Source: an uncultured Roseobacter sp.
GTDB lineage: Bacteria > Pseudomonadota > Alphaproteobacteria > Rhodobacterales > Rhodobacteraceae
Direction: 5' to 3'
Length of the DNA: 64,000 nucleotides
NCBI RefSeq assembly: GCF_947488185.1
Contig: NZ_CANKYM010000006.1
Span: 59,276 to 123,275, forward strand
In this document: positions 18,349 to 26,709 of the stretch, in pieces
Position numbering within the stretch: the first letter of the stretch is position 1
Layout: each line of letters begins with the position of its first letter
Notes under the pieces: model-generated
What the model was told of the DNA's origin: nothing
What the model saw: the letters and a program-made list of their open reading frames with translations, nothing else
The model's database searches: none
Position numbers and translations under genes: made by a program

Positions 18349-19746
18349 CTACCCCGCCCATGGTCCATGTTGATCCGTGCTGCCGTCATCCAGCCGGGCA
18401 AAGCCATGCAGACCAAAGAAATCACGCTGGCCCTGGATCATGTTCGCCGTTCCGCGTGCGGTGCGCATGGCGTCGAAATAGGCCAGACCTGATCCAAGCG
18501 CAGGCGCTGCGATGCCATGCAGGGCGGCCTGGGCCACGACCTGACGCAGGGCGTCATGGGTTTGCGTCAACTGATCCGCGAAATAGGGCGCAAACATCAG
18601 GTTTTGCGCCGGATTATCCGTCAGCGCATCTGCCATGTCGTTCAGCATGTCGGAGCGGATGATGCAGCCTTCCCGCCAGACGCGGGCGATATCGGGCAGG
18701 GGCAGCTTCCAGCCAAAGGCCTCGGACGCGGCGGAGATCATGGTAAAACCCTGCGCGTAACAGAGGATCTTGCCGCAGATCAACGCCTGTTCCAGCGCAT
18801 CCTCGCTGACCGTGCCCTTGGCTATTGCCTTGGGGGCGGCGCCAAAGAGCGCCTCACCCGAGGCCCGCGTGTCCCGTCGCGATGACAGGTTGCGGGCAAC
18901 CACGGCAGCCTCGATTGCGGGGATCGGGGCGGCAAGGTGCTGCGCCTCGATCACGGTCCAGCGCCCGGTGCCTTTTTGCCCCGCGGCATCCACGATCACG
19001 TCCAGAAGTGGGCCGCCCGTGGCCGGATCTATCGTGCCTGCGACCTTGCCGGAAATCTCCACCAGATAAGACCGGAGGGGGCCTTCGTTCCAGCGATCAA
19101 AGACCTTGCCAACGGCGGGCGCATCATAGCCCATGCCATCGCGTAGCACGCCGTAGGTTTCGGCAATCATCTGCATATCCGCATATTCGATGCCATTGTG
19201 CACGGCTTTCACGAAGTGGCCGGCGCCTTCTTCACCCATCCAGGTGGCACAGGGTGTGCCTTCGTATTTGGCGCTGATGGCCTCCAGAATATGGGCCACA
19301 CGGTCCCAGTCCTCGCGCTTGCCGCCGCCCATGATTGAGGGGCCGTGGCGCGCGCCTTCCTCGCCGCCCGACACGCCAACGCCGAGGAACGGCCCGAAGG
19401 CATCCCGCATCCGCCGGTTGGTATCGTGGAAATTCGCATTCCCGGCATCGATGATCAGGTCATCTGCGTCCAGCAAGGGGCGCAGCGCCGCGATCTGCGC
19501 GTCAACGATCTCGCCCGCAGGCACCATCAGGATGATCGCACGCGGCGTCGCCAAGGCGGCAACGAAGTCTTCGAGCGTCTCGGTGGGCGTGATCCGGGGG
19601 GCAAGTTCCCCCGCCTCCGCATGGAAATCCTGCGTGACTTGTGCCGTACGGTTCCAGACCGCGATGTCAAAACCCTTCTCGGCGATGTTCAGCGCCAGCG
19701 CCGATCCCATCGTCCCAAGGCCAATCAGGCCGATCTCACTGCTCAT
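18349..19746 (-). CDS. gnd: 6-phosphogluconate dehydrogenase, decarboxylating
   Basis: 465 residues from ATG 19746; 52 more upstream codons are open but read through the neighbouring gene. Rossmann motif GLIGLGTMGSALALN, the family signature GVSGGEEGARHGPSIMGGG, and HNGIEYADMQMIAE are present. It oxidises 6-phosphogluconate to ribulose 5-phosphate, CO2 and NADPH in the cytoplasm. It overlaps the lactonase-like gene by 4 bp and lies beside idonate/gluconate genes, so here it probably serves gluconate breakdown as well as the pentose phosphate route. Length is normal for the family. Confidence 0.95.
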   Translation of the reverse strand: MSSEIGLIGLGTMGSALALNIAEKGFDIAVWNRTAQVTQDFHAEAGELAPRITPTETLEDFVAALATPRAIILMVPAGEIVDAQIAALRPLLDADDLIIDAGNANFHDTNRRMRDAFGPFLGVGVSGGEEGARHGPSIMGGGKREDWDRVAHILEAISAKYEGTPCATWMGEEGAGHFVKAVHNGIEYADMQMIAETYGVLRDGMGYDAPAVGKVFDRWNEGPLRSYLVEISGKVAGTIDPATGGPLLDVIVDAAGQKGTGRWTVIEAQHLAAPIPAIEAAVVARNLSSRRDTRASGEALFGAAPKAIAKGTVSEDALEQALICGKILCYAQGFTMISAASEAFGWKLPLPDIARVWREGCIIRSDMLNDMADALTDNPAQNLMFAPYFADQLTQTHDALRQVVAQAALHGIAAPALGSGLAYFDAMRTARGTANMIQGQRDFFGLHGFARLDDGSTDQHGPWAG

Positions 19747-20639
19747 GGAAACTGTACTCCGGCCCGGTTCAAGGTGACACGATAGACGCTTGTCGTCGCG
19801 GTGATGTAAAGCTGATGTTTCGCCCGACCGCCAAAGCAGATGTTGGACACCAGTTCCGGCACGAAGATCTTGCCGAGAAGCCGACCGTCCGGTGCGATGC
19901 AATGCACCCCGTCAGCAGCCGAGGACCACAGGTTGCCATCTGTATCCACGCGAATGCCGTCAGCGGCACCCGGATCAATCGTGTGGAAATGCCGCCCGTT
20001 TGCGACCCCGTCATCACTCACATCGTAAACCCGAATGTGCTGTGCATCATCCGAGAACATCCGGCCGGTGTCGGCCACATACAAAAGCGCTTCGTCAGGC
20101 GAGAAGGCTAGCCCGTTGGGGCAATTCATATCCTCCACCACGACATCCAGCGCACCGGTGTCAGGATCAGCCCGATAGACGACGCAGGGGTTTTCCTGTT
20201 CGCTGGCGAACCCTTCGTAATTCGTCATGATCCCGTAATGCGGATCGCTGAACCAGATTGAGCCGTCTGATTTCACAATCACATCGTTCGGGGAATTCAA
20301 CGGCTTGCCGTTGTAGCTGTCGGCGATCACGGTGATACGCCCGTCCAGTTCGGTCCGGGTGACGCGGCGCATGCCATGTTCACAGGAAATCAGCCGCCCT
20401 TGTTTATCACGCGTATGACCATTGGCGTAATGCGACGGCGCGCGGTAGGTTGTGATCCCCCCTTCGGGCGTCCAGCGCAGGATGCGATTGTTGGGAATGT
20501 CGGAGAAAAGCAGGCAGCCCGCATCCCCGAACCAGACCGGTCCTTCGACCCAATCGAAGCCTGTTGCCAGCTGTTTCACCGGCGCATTGCCCATGACGTA
20601 TTGCCCGAAGACCGGGTCGTGCACTTCAAAGAATGACAC
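19743..20639 (-). CDS. SMP-30/gluconolactonase family sugar lactonase
   Basis: 298 residues if started at GTG 20639, which has GGGGGAG (20649-20655) at 9-base spacing; a TTG at 20657 is also in frame. Six-bladed propeller of the gluconolactonase/LRE type: GFDWVEGPVWF, NSPNDVIVKSDGSIWFSDP (metal-binding Asn/Asp) and DMNCPNGLAFSPDEALLYVADT. Such enzymes open aldonolactones to the acids. Followed by gnd with a 4-bp overlap, so lactone opening and 6-phosphogluconate oxidation are co-expressed. No gluconate kinase gene is visible in the window. Confidence 0.88.
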   Translation of the reverse strand: MSFFEVHDPVFGQYVMGNAPVKQLATGFDWVEGPVWFGDAGCLLFSDIPNNRILRWTPEGGITTYRAPSHYANGHTRDKQGRLISCEHGMRRVTRTELDGRITVIADSYNGKPLNSPNDVIVKSDGSIWFSDPHYGIMTNYEGFASEQENPCVVYRADPDTGALDVVVEDMNCPNGLAFSPDEALLYVADTGRMFSDDAQHIRVYDVSDDGVANGRHFHTIDPGAADGIRVDTDGNLWSSAADGVHCIAPDGRLLGKIFVPELVSNICFGGRAKHQLYITATTSVYRVTLNRAGVQFP

Positions 20640-20665
20640 TGTTATTTGCTCCCCCAAGTTATCTT

Positions 20666-20677
20666 GTTGACGGTATC
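20666..20677. promoter_or_regulatory. Degenerate candidate LacI-type operator before the lactonase-gnd operon
   Basis: GTTGACGGTATC matches 9 of 12 bases of the perfect palindrome GTTACCGGTAAC found before the SDR gene. It lies 27 bp upstream of the GTG start of the lactonase gene. A match this loose could be chance; the shared pathway is the main reason to note it. Confidence 0.3.
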
Positions 20678-20724
20678 ACCTGCGCGTCGACGCAAAAGAG
20701 GCCAGTGACGCGCTTTCTGTTTGT

Positions 20725-21756
20725 CTAAGCAAAAGCGATCTGCGCTTTCATGGCCTGCGTACGGTCGCTGGCCAGTTCAAAGGCTTTGACAGCATCTGCC
20801 AGATCCAGCGTCTGTGTGATCAGCGGTTTCACATTGATCAATCCTTTGCGCATCAGCTCCACACCAGTGAAAAACTCTTCGTGGAACCGGAACGAACCGC
20901 ACAGGCGCAATTCTTTTGCGGTGATGGCCTGCACCGGCAAGGTCATGTCCCCACCCAAACCAAGCTGCACGATCACGCCACGCGGGCGCAGGGCGGCAAT
21001 TCCGCCGATCAGGGCAGGGGCCGCGCCCGTGCATTCGAAAAGCACGTCGAAGGTGCCCTTGTCCGCCTCGTATGACTTCAACGCGTCAGGTTCCTTTTGC
21101 GCGTTGATGACCCGGTCCGCCCCGTTCTCCGCCGCCATTTTCAGGGTGAAATCGGTGAGATCCGTTGCCACAATCTCCGCCGCACCGGCACGCCGCGCAG
21201 CGAGAATGCACAACAGCCCGATTGGCCCGCATCCCGTCACCAACACCCGTTTGCCCAACAGTTCGCCCGCCTGCCGCGCCCCGTGCAGACAGACCGCCAG
21301 CGGCTCAGCCATCGCGGCTTCCCCGGCCGTCAATCCATCGGCCGGCGCGCACTGCCGCTGATTGGCGACGAGGACCTGCCGGAACGCACCCTGAATATGA
21401 GGGAACGGCATGGCGGACCCATAGAAGCGCATGTTCAGACAGTGGTTGTGCGTGCCTTCCTGACAATATTTGCAAGCTCCGCAGGGCCGGGAGGGGGAGA
21501 CCGCCACAAGCTGACCAACACGCAACCCTGTCACATCCGCCCCCAAGGCAGTGATATGGCCGGAAACCTCGTGACCCAGGATCATCGGCTCCTTGATGCG
21601 AACCGTGCCGAACCCGCCATGCTGGTAGTAATGCAGGTCAGATCCGCAAATCCCGCCCGCCGCAATGGCGATCTGAACCTCACCGGGTCCGGGCGTTTCG
21701 TCAGGCCCGTCTTCGATCCGCAGATCGCGCGGGGCGTGAATAACCAGAGATTTCAT
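20725..21756 (-). CDS. idnD: L-idonate 5-dehydrogenase-like zinc alcohol dehydrogenase
   Basis: 343 residues from ATG 21756 (GGAGAGGGAAAG just upstream); the frame is open for 96 more codons but that part has no family character. Medium-chain dehydrogenase: catalytic zinc Cys in GGICGSDLHYY, GHEVSGH, the four-cysteine structural zinc loop CGACKYCQEGTHNHC, and NAD(P) motif VTGCGPIGLLC. It is closest in look to L-idonate 5-dehydrogenases, which interconvert idonate and 5-ketogluconate. Divergent from the gluconate-5-dehydrogenase-like SDR, which would handle the next step. Confidence 0.85.
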   Translation of the reverse strand: MKSLVIHAPRDLRIEDGPDETPGPGEVQIAIAAGGICGSDLHYYQHGGFGTVRIKEPMILGHEVSGHITALGADVTGLRVGQLVAVSPSRPCGACKYCQEGTHNHCLNMRFYGSAMPFPHIQGAFRQVLVANQRQCAPADGLTAGEAAMAEPLAVCLHGARQAGELLGKRVLVTGCGPIGLLCILAARRAGAAEIVATDLTDFTLKMAAENGADRVINAQKEPDALKSYEADKGTFDVLFECTGAAPALIGGIAALRPRGVIVQLGLGGDMTLPVQAITAKELRLCGSFRFHEEFFTGVELMRKGLINVKPLITQTLDLADAVKAFELASDRTQAMKAQIAFA

Positions 21757-21798
21757 CTTTCCCTCTCCACAATAGTACCTCGCACTTCGCAGCCTTGC

Positions 21799-21827
21799 TT
21801 GACTTCGTGCGTTACCGGTAACATAAA
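21799..21827 (+). promoter_or_regulatory. Promoter with LacI/GntR-type operator for the idn module
   Basis: TTGACT (21799-21804) and CATAAA (21822-21827) are separated by 17 bases, a reasonable sigma-70 arrangement. The spacer holds GTTACCGGTAAC (21811-21822), a perfect 12-bp palindrome of the kind bound by LacI-family gluconate/idonate regulators such as E. coli GntR and IdnR. A repressor here would block RNA polymerase directly. The site lies between idnD and the SDR gene and could serve both. No LacI-family gene is in the window. Confidence 0.6.
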
Positions 21828-21865
21828 CAGCTTTGAAATTGACGTCGAGCATAAAGAGAGACCCC

Positions 21866-22624
21866 ATGAGCGTGAACCTTTTTGACCTGAGCGGGCGTCG
21901 TGCCCTGATTACGGGCTCTTCGCAGGGTATCGGTTTTGCTCTTGCAAAAGGACTGCAGGCTGCCGGAGCTGACATCGTCCTCAACGGGCGTGATGTCACC
22001 AAGCTCGATGCCGCCGCTGCCGAGTTGGGTGGATCTGTCAGCACCTTGCCCTTTGACGCGACCGATCATGACGCCGTGCGCACCGCCGTGGACGGGTTCG
22101 AGGCGGAACATGGTGCTATCGACATTCTGGTGAACAACGCCGGAATGCAGCACCGCACGCCGCTAGAGGACTTCCCTGCAGATGCCTTCGAACGGCTGAT
22201 GCAGACCAATATCGCCAGCGTCTTCCACGTCGGCCAGGCCTGTGCCCGCCACATGATCGACCGCGGGCGCGGCAAGATCATCAATATCGCCTCGGTACAA
22301 ACGGCCCTCGCACGGCCCGGCATTGCGCCTTACACGATGACCAAAGGTGCGGTTGCCAATCTTACCAAGGGCATGGCCACGGATTGGGCGAAATACGGGC
22401 TGCAGTGCAACGGTCTGGCACCGGGCTACTTTGACACACCGCTCAACGCAGCGCTGGTAGCCGATCCCGAGTTCTCCGCCTGGCTTGAAAAACGAACCCC
22501 GGCAGGACGCTGGGGCAAAGTAGAAGAACTTGTGGGCACCTGCATTTTTCTGGCTTCGGATGCGTCTTCCTTTGTGAATGGCACCACAGTTTTTGTCGAC
22601 GGCGGGATCACCGCATCTCTTTGA
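21866..22624 (+). CDS. Gluconate 5-dehydrogenase-like short-chain dehydrogenase
   Basis: 252 residues from ATG 21866 (AAAGAGAG upstream); 11 earlier codons are open but less likely. Short-chain dehydrogenase motifs: TGSSQGIGFAL (cofactor), LVNNAGMQHRTPL, catalytic Ser in INIASVQT, and Y-x3-K in PYTMTKGAV. The C-terminal pattern (GLAPGYFDTPLN, KRTPAGRWGKVEELVG) is typical of gluconate 5-dehydrogenase (IdnO/GNO), which reduces 5-ketogluconate to gluconate. Divergent from idnD, with the operator between, so the pair likely converts idonate to gluconate. Confidence 0.85.
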   Translation: MSVNLFDLSGRRALITGSSQGIGFALAKGLQAAGADIVLNGRDVTKLDAAAAELGGSVSTLPFDATDHDAVRTAVDGFEAEHGAIDILVNNAGMQHRTPLEDFPADAFERLMQTNIASVFHVGQACARHMIDRGRGKIINIASVQTALARPGIAPYTMTKGAVANLTKGMATDWAKYGLQCNGLAPGYFDTPLNAALVADPEFSAWLEKRTPAGRWGKVEELVGTCIFLASDASSFVNGTTVFVDGGITASL

Positions 22625-22790
22625 CGCTTAACTGTCAATAGGCATAAATTATACATAATTCACATTATGAACGACGTATGACAGGGAAGTTGCGTGCCGT
22701 TTGCAAGCGCAACTTCTCCATAAAGTGCTATTAGTTTTCTGCGTACAGCCCAAAGACCATTCCGGGCATGTAACAACGTCAAGCGCCGCA

Positions 22791-22815
22791 GTTCTCCAGA
22801 AATGCCCTGGAGAAC
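22791..22815 (-). terminator. Hairpin just 3' of the sugar ABC operon
   Basis: GTTCTCCAG (22791-22799) and CTGGAGAAC (22807-22815) form a perfect 9-bp stem with a 7-base loop, 6 bp beyond the stop of the minus-strand ATPase gene. There is no T-run on either side, so it may be a processing or stability end rather than an intrinsic terminator. The flanking 22625-22790 holds no gene I can support. Confidence 0.4.
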
Positions 22816-22820
22816 CCCTG

Positions 22821-23831
22821 TCAGGCCGCCGCCTCAAAAATCCGTTCCTGCGCCTCGTTAAAGTAAAACGCGTTGTCCTCTGCAAACTCCAGTCTGACGA
22901 CATCGCCCACTTCTGTCGGGTCCTGCCCGAAGAGTCGGACGGTGACCGTTTCGCCCTGATCAGTATTCACCAATAGATTGGTATCGCCACCCAGGCGCTC
23001 CACATGAGTAACCATGCCAGAAATCCGCCCCGATTGCGCAAGACGAAGATGCTCTGGCCGGATGCCGATGGTCTGCCCGTCAGGGACATCCGGCACTGAA
23101 CGCTCCAGAAAATTCATCGATGGTGATCCAAGGAAACTGGCAACAAACCGATTGGCGGGATTGTTGTACAGTTCCATCGGGGTGCCCACCTGCTCGACGC
23201 GCCCATCCCGCAGCACCACGATTTTATCGGCGAGCGTCATCGCCTCGATCTGATCATGGGTCACGTAGATCATGGAGGCCGACAATGTGCGGTGCAGCTC
23301 CGCGATCTCGACGCGGGTGTTCATCCGCAGTGCGGCATCCAGATTGGACAGCGGTTCATCGAACAGGAACAGTTTCGGATCCCGTACGATCGCGCGACCG
23401 ATGGCCACCCTCTGGCGCTGCCCCCCACTAAGTTCCGCAGGTCTGCGCGTGGCGTATTCTTCGAGGTCCAGCATCTTGCTGGCTTTGGACACCCGTTCTT
23501 CCACCACCGCCCTGGGTTGGCCTTCCTGCTTCAGCCCCAGCCCCATATTGTCCTTGACCGTCAGATGCGGATAGAGCGCGTAGGATTGAAAGACCATTGC
23601 GATGCCACGCTTGGCCGGGGGCACGGTATTCACGACATCATCGCCGATGGTGACCGTGCCAGAGGACGCATCCTCCAGCCCCGCGATCACCCGCAGCAGG
23701 GTTGATTTCCCGCATCCCGACGGACCGACAAAGACAACGAATTCACCGTCCTCGACGGTCAGGTTGATGTCTTTCAACACATGCACCGAGCCAAAGAACT
23801 TGTTCACGTTTTCCAGTTTCAAAGCCGTCAT
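22821..23831 (-). CDS. ugpC: Sugar ABC transporter ATPase, UgpC/MalK family
   Basis: 336 residues. Walker A GPSGCGKST, signature LSGGQRQR, Walker B LFLFDEPLSNLDA, and a C-terminal OB-type regulatory domain including TIGIRPEHLRL, which marks the MalK/UgpC group. It energises the two permeases encoded upstream in the same operon. The C-terminal domain in this family can bind regulators. It overlaps the oxidoreductase gene by 4 bp and is the last gene of the operon. Substrate is inferred to be an amino sugar from the neighbours, not glycerol phosphate. Confidence 0.93.
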   Translation of the reverse strand: MTALKLENVNKFFGSVHVLKDINLTVEDGEFVVFVGPSGCGKSTLLRVIAGLEDASSGTVTIGDDVVNTVPPAKRGIAMVFQSYALYPHLTVKDNMGLGLKQEGQPRAVVEERVSKASKMLDLEEYATRRPAELSGGQRQRVAIGRAIVRDPKLFLFDEPLSNLDAALRMNTRVEIAELHRTLSASMIYVTHDQIEAMTLADKIVVLRDGRVEQVGTPMELYNNPANRFVASFLGSPSMNFLERSVPDVPDGQTIGIRPEHLRLAQSGRISGMVTHVERLGGDTNLLVNTDQGETVTVRLFGQDPTEVGDVVRLEFAEDNAFYFNEAQERIFEAAA

Positions 23832-24856
23832 GCGCTGTCTCCGAGGTAGATGGGTTTGCCGGTCCGGATGCTCTCATCCGCAGCCAGGCAAATGCGGAGC
23901 GATTGCACCGCGTCATTCATATGGCGTGTCAGATCAATGTCGTTTCGGATCGCATTCACGATCCATGCCTGTTCCGTATCACAAAGCGCCTGATGGCCGG
24001 GTTCATCGGGCAGGTCGATCAGTGTATCGCCTTGCGGGCGATGCACCAGCAGCCCTCCCACTTTGGTGTGCCCGTCAATATCGTCCGACGCGCCCTTGTT
24101 ACCATCGGTGATGGAGACTGCGCCGTGCGGGCTGACCACGTCTTTCACAAAGAAGGCGGTTTCTGACATCATCGGACCCCACCCCGCCTCGTACCAACCC
24201 ACGGACCCATCGTCGAAAACAACCTGAAGCTGCCCGTAGTTGTACATGTCTTCCGCAATTTCATCGCTCAGCCGCAGGCCGATACCCTGAACACGTATGG
24301 GCTGCGCATCGGTGATCTGGCACATCACGTCGACATAATGCACGCCACAATCCACCAGCGGAGAGGTCGTTTCCATCAGCGCCTTGTGGGTGTCCCAGGT
24401 CGGGCCGTCCGATTGCTGGTTTAGATTGAGCCGGAACACGTACGGTCCGCCGAAGGCGCGCGCCTCTTCGATCAGGCGCACCCAGCTGGGGTGGTGCCGC
24501 AGGATGTAGCCGACGCCAAGCTTGCGGTTCAGGCGCTTTGCGGTGTCCACGACACGTTGCGCATCGTCGGCCTGCATCGCCAGTGGCTTTTCGACAAAGA
24601 CATGCGCGCCCGCTTTCATTGCCCCAATGGCATAGTCCGCATGCGTGTCGGTATAGGTCGCAATGACGACAAGATCGGGGTGTGTCTTGGTCAAGGCGCT
24701 GTCGAAATCCGAATAGATCGGATAGGTTTGCAACGCATCCGGCAAGCTGACGTCAGATCGGTTCACGAGGCCAACAATCTCCGTATGCGCCAATGCATGA
24801 TGCGCCAGCGCGTGGCTGCGGCCCATATTGCCCAATCCTGCGATGAGAACCTTCAT
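23828..24856 (-). CDS. Gfo/Idh/MocA family oxidoreductase
   Basis: 342 residues from ATG 24856, which overlaps the permease stop by 4 bp. N-terminal Rossmann fold (KVLIAGLGNMGRSHALAHH), then the family motif VEKPLAMQ with the catalytic-region lysine. Members oxidise or epimerise sugars and amino sugars with NAD(P). Being inside an ABC operon with murQ, it may modify an imported sugar before or after phosphorylation (inference). The exact reaction is not known. Confidence 0.88.
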   Translation of the reverse strand: MKVLIAGLGNMGRSHALAHHALAHTEIVGLVNRSDVSLPDALQTYPIYSDFDSALTKTHPDLVVIATYTDTHADYAIGAMKAGAHVFVEKPLAMQADDAQRVVDTAKRLNRKLGVGYILRHHPSWVRLIEEARAFGGPYVFRLNLNQQSDGPTWDTHKALMETTSPLVDCGVHYVDVMCQITDAQPIRVQGIGLRLSDEIAEDMYNYGQLQVVFDDGSVGWYEAGWGPMMSETAFFVKDVVSPHGAVSITDGNKGASDDIDGHTKVGGLLVHRPQGDTLIDLPDEPGHQALCDTEQAWIVNAIRNDIDLTRHMNDAVQSLRICLAADESIRTGKPIYLGDSA

Positions 24857-25692
24857 TTGACCGCCCCCGATGTGATGCCGCGGATGAGCTGGCGCGAGAA
24901 GATCACGTAGAGCACCATCACCGGCAGGATCGCCATCGACAGCGCCGACAGCACCGCGTTCCAGTCGGTCACGAACTGCCCGATAAAGACCTGACTGCCG
25001 AGGGTCAGGGTTTTCACTTCCTCGGCGGGCGCAAGGATTAGCGGGAACCACAGGTCGTTCCAGATCGGGATCATGTTGAAGACCGCGACGGTGGCCATGG
25101 CCGGGCGCACCAGGGGCAGCACAAGCCGGAAGAAGATTTTGTACTCCGACAACCCGTCAATCCGACCTGCGTTCTTGAGGTCGTCGGAAACACCTTTCAT
25201 GAACTCACTGAGGATGAAGACCGCCAGCGGCAGGCCTTGCGCCGTGTAGACAAGGATCAGCGCCACGAGGGTGTTCACCAGCCCGGTCGATACCATCATC
25301 TCGAGGATGGCCACGGTCCCGATCCGGATAGGGATCATGATCCCCAGCGCCAGATAGAGGCCCATCGGCGTGTTGCCCTTGAACCGGTATTCCGCCAGCG
25401 CAAAGGCCGCCATGGCCCCGAAAAGCAGGATGAGCGTCAGAGAGACCACCGTGACGATCATGGAGTTCTGGAAGTAGAGAAAGAAATCCCCCTGCTTGAA
25501 CACGGTCTGGTAGCCGATGAGCGAAAACGTCTCCTCAGTCGGCAGGCCCAACGGGTCCCGAAAAATCGCGCGGCGTGTCTTGAAGCTGTTGATCAGGATC
25601 ACGAAAACCGGAAACAGCGCGATGATCGTGTAGGTGATCAGAACGGCATGGGCCGCTATGGCGGTGCCGGGGATGCGTCGGGTCTGGGTCAT
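24853..25692 (-). CDS. Sugar ABC transporter permease, MalG type
   Basis: 279 residues from ATG 25692; the frame is open for 22 more codons but those overlap the upstream permease. Six likely helices; the EAA loop is visible as LKNAGRIDGLSEYKIFFRLVL. It pairs with the MalF-type permease 10 bp upstream to form the channel of a family-1 carbohydrate importer. It overlaps the oxidoreductase gene by 4 bp. Confidence 0.93.
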   Translation of the reverse strand: MTQTRRIPGTAIAAHAVLITYTIIALFPVFVILINSFKTRRAIFRDPLGLPTEETFSLIGYQTVFKQGDFFLYFQNSMIVTVVSLTLILLFGAMAAFALAEYRFKGNTPMGLYLALGIMIPIRIGTVAILEMMVSTGLVNTLVALILVYTAQGLPLAVFILSEFMKGVSDDLKNAGRIDGLSEYKIFFRLVLPLVRPAMATVAVFNMIPIWNDLWFPLILAPAEEVKTLTLGSQVFIGQFVTDWNAVLSALSMAILPVMVLYVIFSRQLIRGITSGAVK

Positions 25693-25702
25693 CGTCTCAC
25701 CC

Positions 25703-26626
25703 CTAGAACTGGTAGTTGCGCAGGCGGCGCTGGATGCCGAAGAGGTAAATGCAGACACCGATCAGGATGATCCCGAACATGGCCGACGCGATGGTGGATC
25801 CCATATGCGGATCGCCCAGCTGCAACTGAAACCCAAAGAAGGTGCGGTACATGAAGGTGCCCAGAATATCCGTGCTGAAATCCGGCCCGGCGAGCGCGCC
25901 CTGCGCGGCATAGATCAGATCAAAGGCGTTGAAATTCGCCACGAAGGTCAGCACCGAAATGATCCCGATGGAGGGCAGGATGAGCGGCAGTTTGATTTTC
26001 CAGAACGCCGCCATGCCGGTAATCCCGTCACATTCCCCCGCCTCAAGGATTTCATCCGGGATCGACAGAAGCGCGGCATAGATCAGCATCATCGGGATGC
26101 CCACATATTGCCAGACGGACACCAGGCTCAGCGTTGTCAGCGCGTATTCCTCCTTGCCCAGCCAAGGCTGGTAGAGAAACTTCAGCCCAATCGCATCCAG
26201 CATGCCCGGCGCAATGCCCCAGATCGGCGACAGGATCAGTTTCCAGGCAAAGCCGACGATGACAAAGGACAGGATGGTCGGGATGAAGATCGCCGAGCGG
26301 TAAAACGCCGAGAACCGCAGCCGGGGTGACGACAGGATCGCAGCCAGCGCAACACCGATCGGGTTTTGCACCAGCATGTGGATGACAAAGAACCATCCGT
26401 TATTGGCCAGCGCATTCCAAAACTGCTCTGACCAGATTGCATCCCCAAAGAGCGTGCGAAAGTTCTGCAGCCCGACCCAGATGCGCTCCTGATCGATCTC
26501 GGAATAGAGCGACAACCGCAACGTATTGAAGAGCGGATAGATCATCACCGCCGTATAGACCAGCACGGCGGGCGCCAGAAAAACGGCAATATGCCATCTG
26601 TTTTTTTGCTTTGAAGGCGCAGCCAT
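25703..26626 (-). CDS. Sugar ABC transporter permease, MalF type
   Basis: 307 residues. The N-terminus (MAAPSKQKNRWHIAVFLAPAV) leads into six helices, with the EAA loop ILEAGECDGITGMAAFWKIKLP. Typical length for MalF-type permeases lacking the large periplasmic loop of E. coli MalF. It lies between the binding protein (83 bp upstream, with a hairpin in the gap) and the MalG-type permease. Confidence 0.93.
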   Translation of the reverse strand: MAAPSKQKNRWHIAVFLAPAVLVYTAVMIYPLFNTLRLSLYSEIDQERIWVGLQNFRTLFGDAIWSEQFWNALANNGWFFVIHMLVQNPIGVALAAILSSPRLRFSAFYRSAIFIPTILSFVIVGFAWKLILSPIWGIAPGMLDAIGLKFLYQPWLGKEEYALTTLSLVSVWQYVGIPMMLIYAALLSIPDEILEAGECDGITGMAAFWKIKLPLILPSIGIISVLTFVANFNAFDLIYAAQGALAGPDFSTDILGTFMYRTFFGFQLQLGDPHMGSTIASAMFGIILIGVCIYLFGIQRRLRNYQF

Positions 26627-26665
26627 GGGCCGTCTCCTGGGCGATGTGGGGAGAATACTATGGGT

Positions 26666-26692
26666 CTCCGGGCGCGCTCACGTCGCCCGGAG
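26666..26692 (-). other. Intercistronic stem-loop after the sugar-binding protein gene
   Basis: CTCCGGGCG (26666-26674) and CGCCCGGAG (26684-26692) form a perfect 9-bp GC-rich stem with a 9-base loop in the 83-bp gap between the binding-protein gene and its first permease. No T-run. A role in keeping binding protein above permease is likely but inferred, as for the hairpin at 5251-5277. Confidence 0.55.
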
Positions 26693-26709
26693 TTTCTTGG
26701 CCGCGCGCG

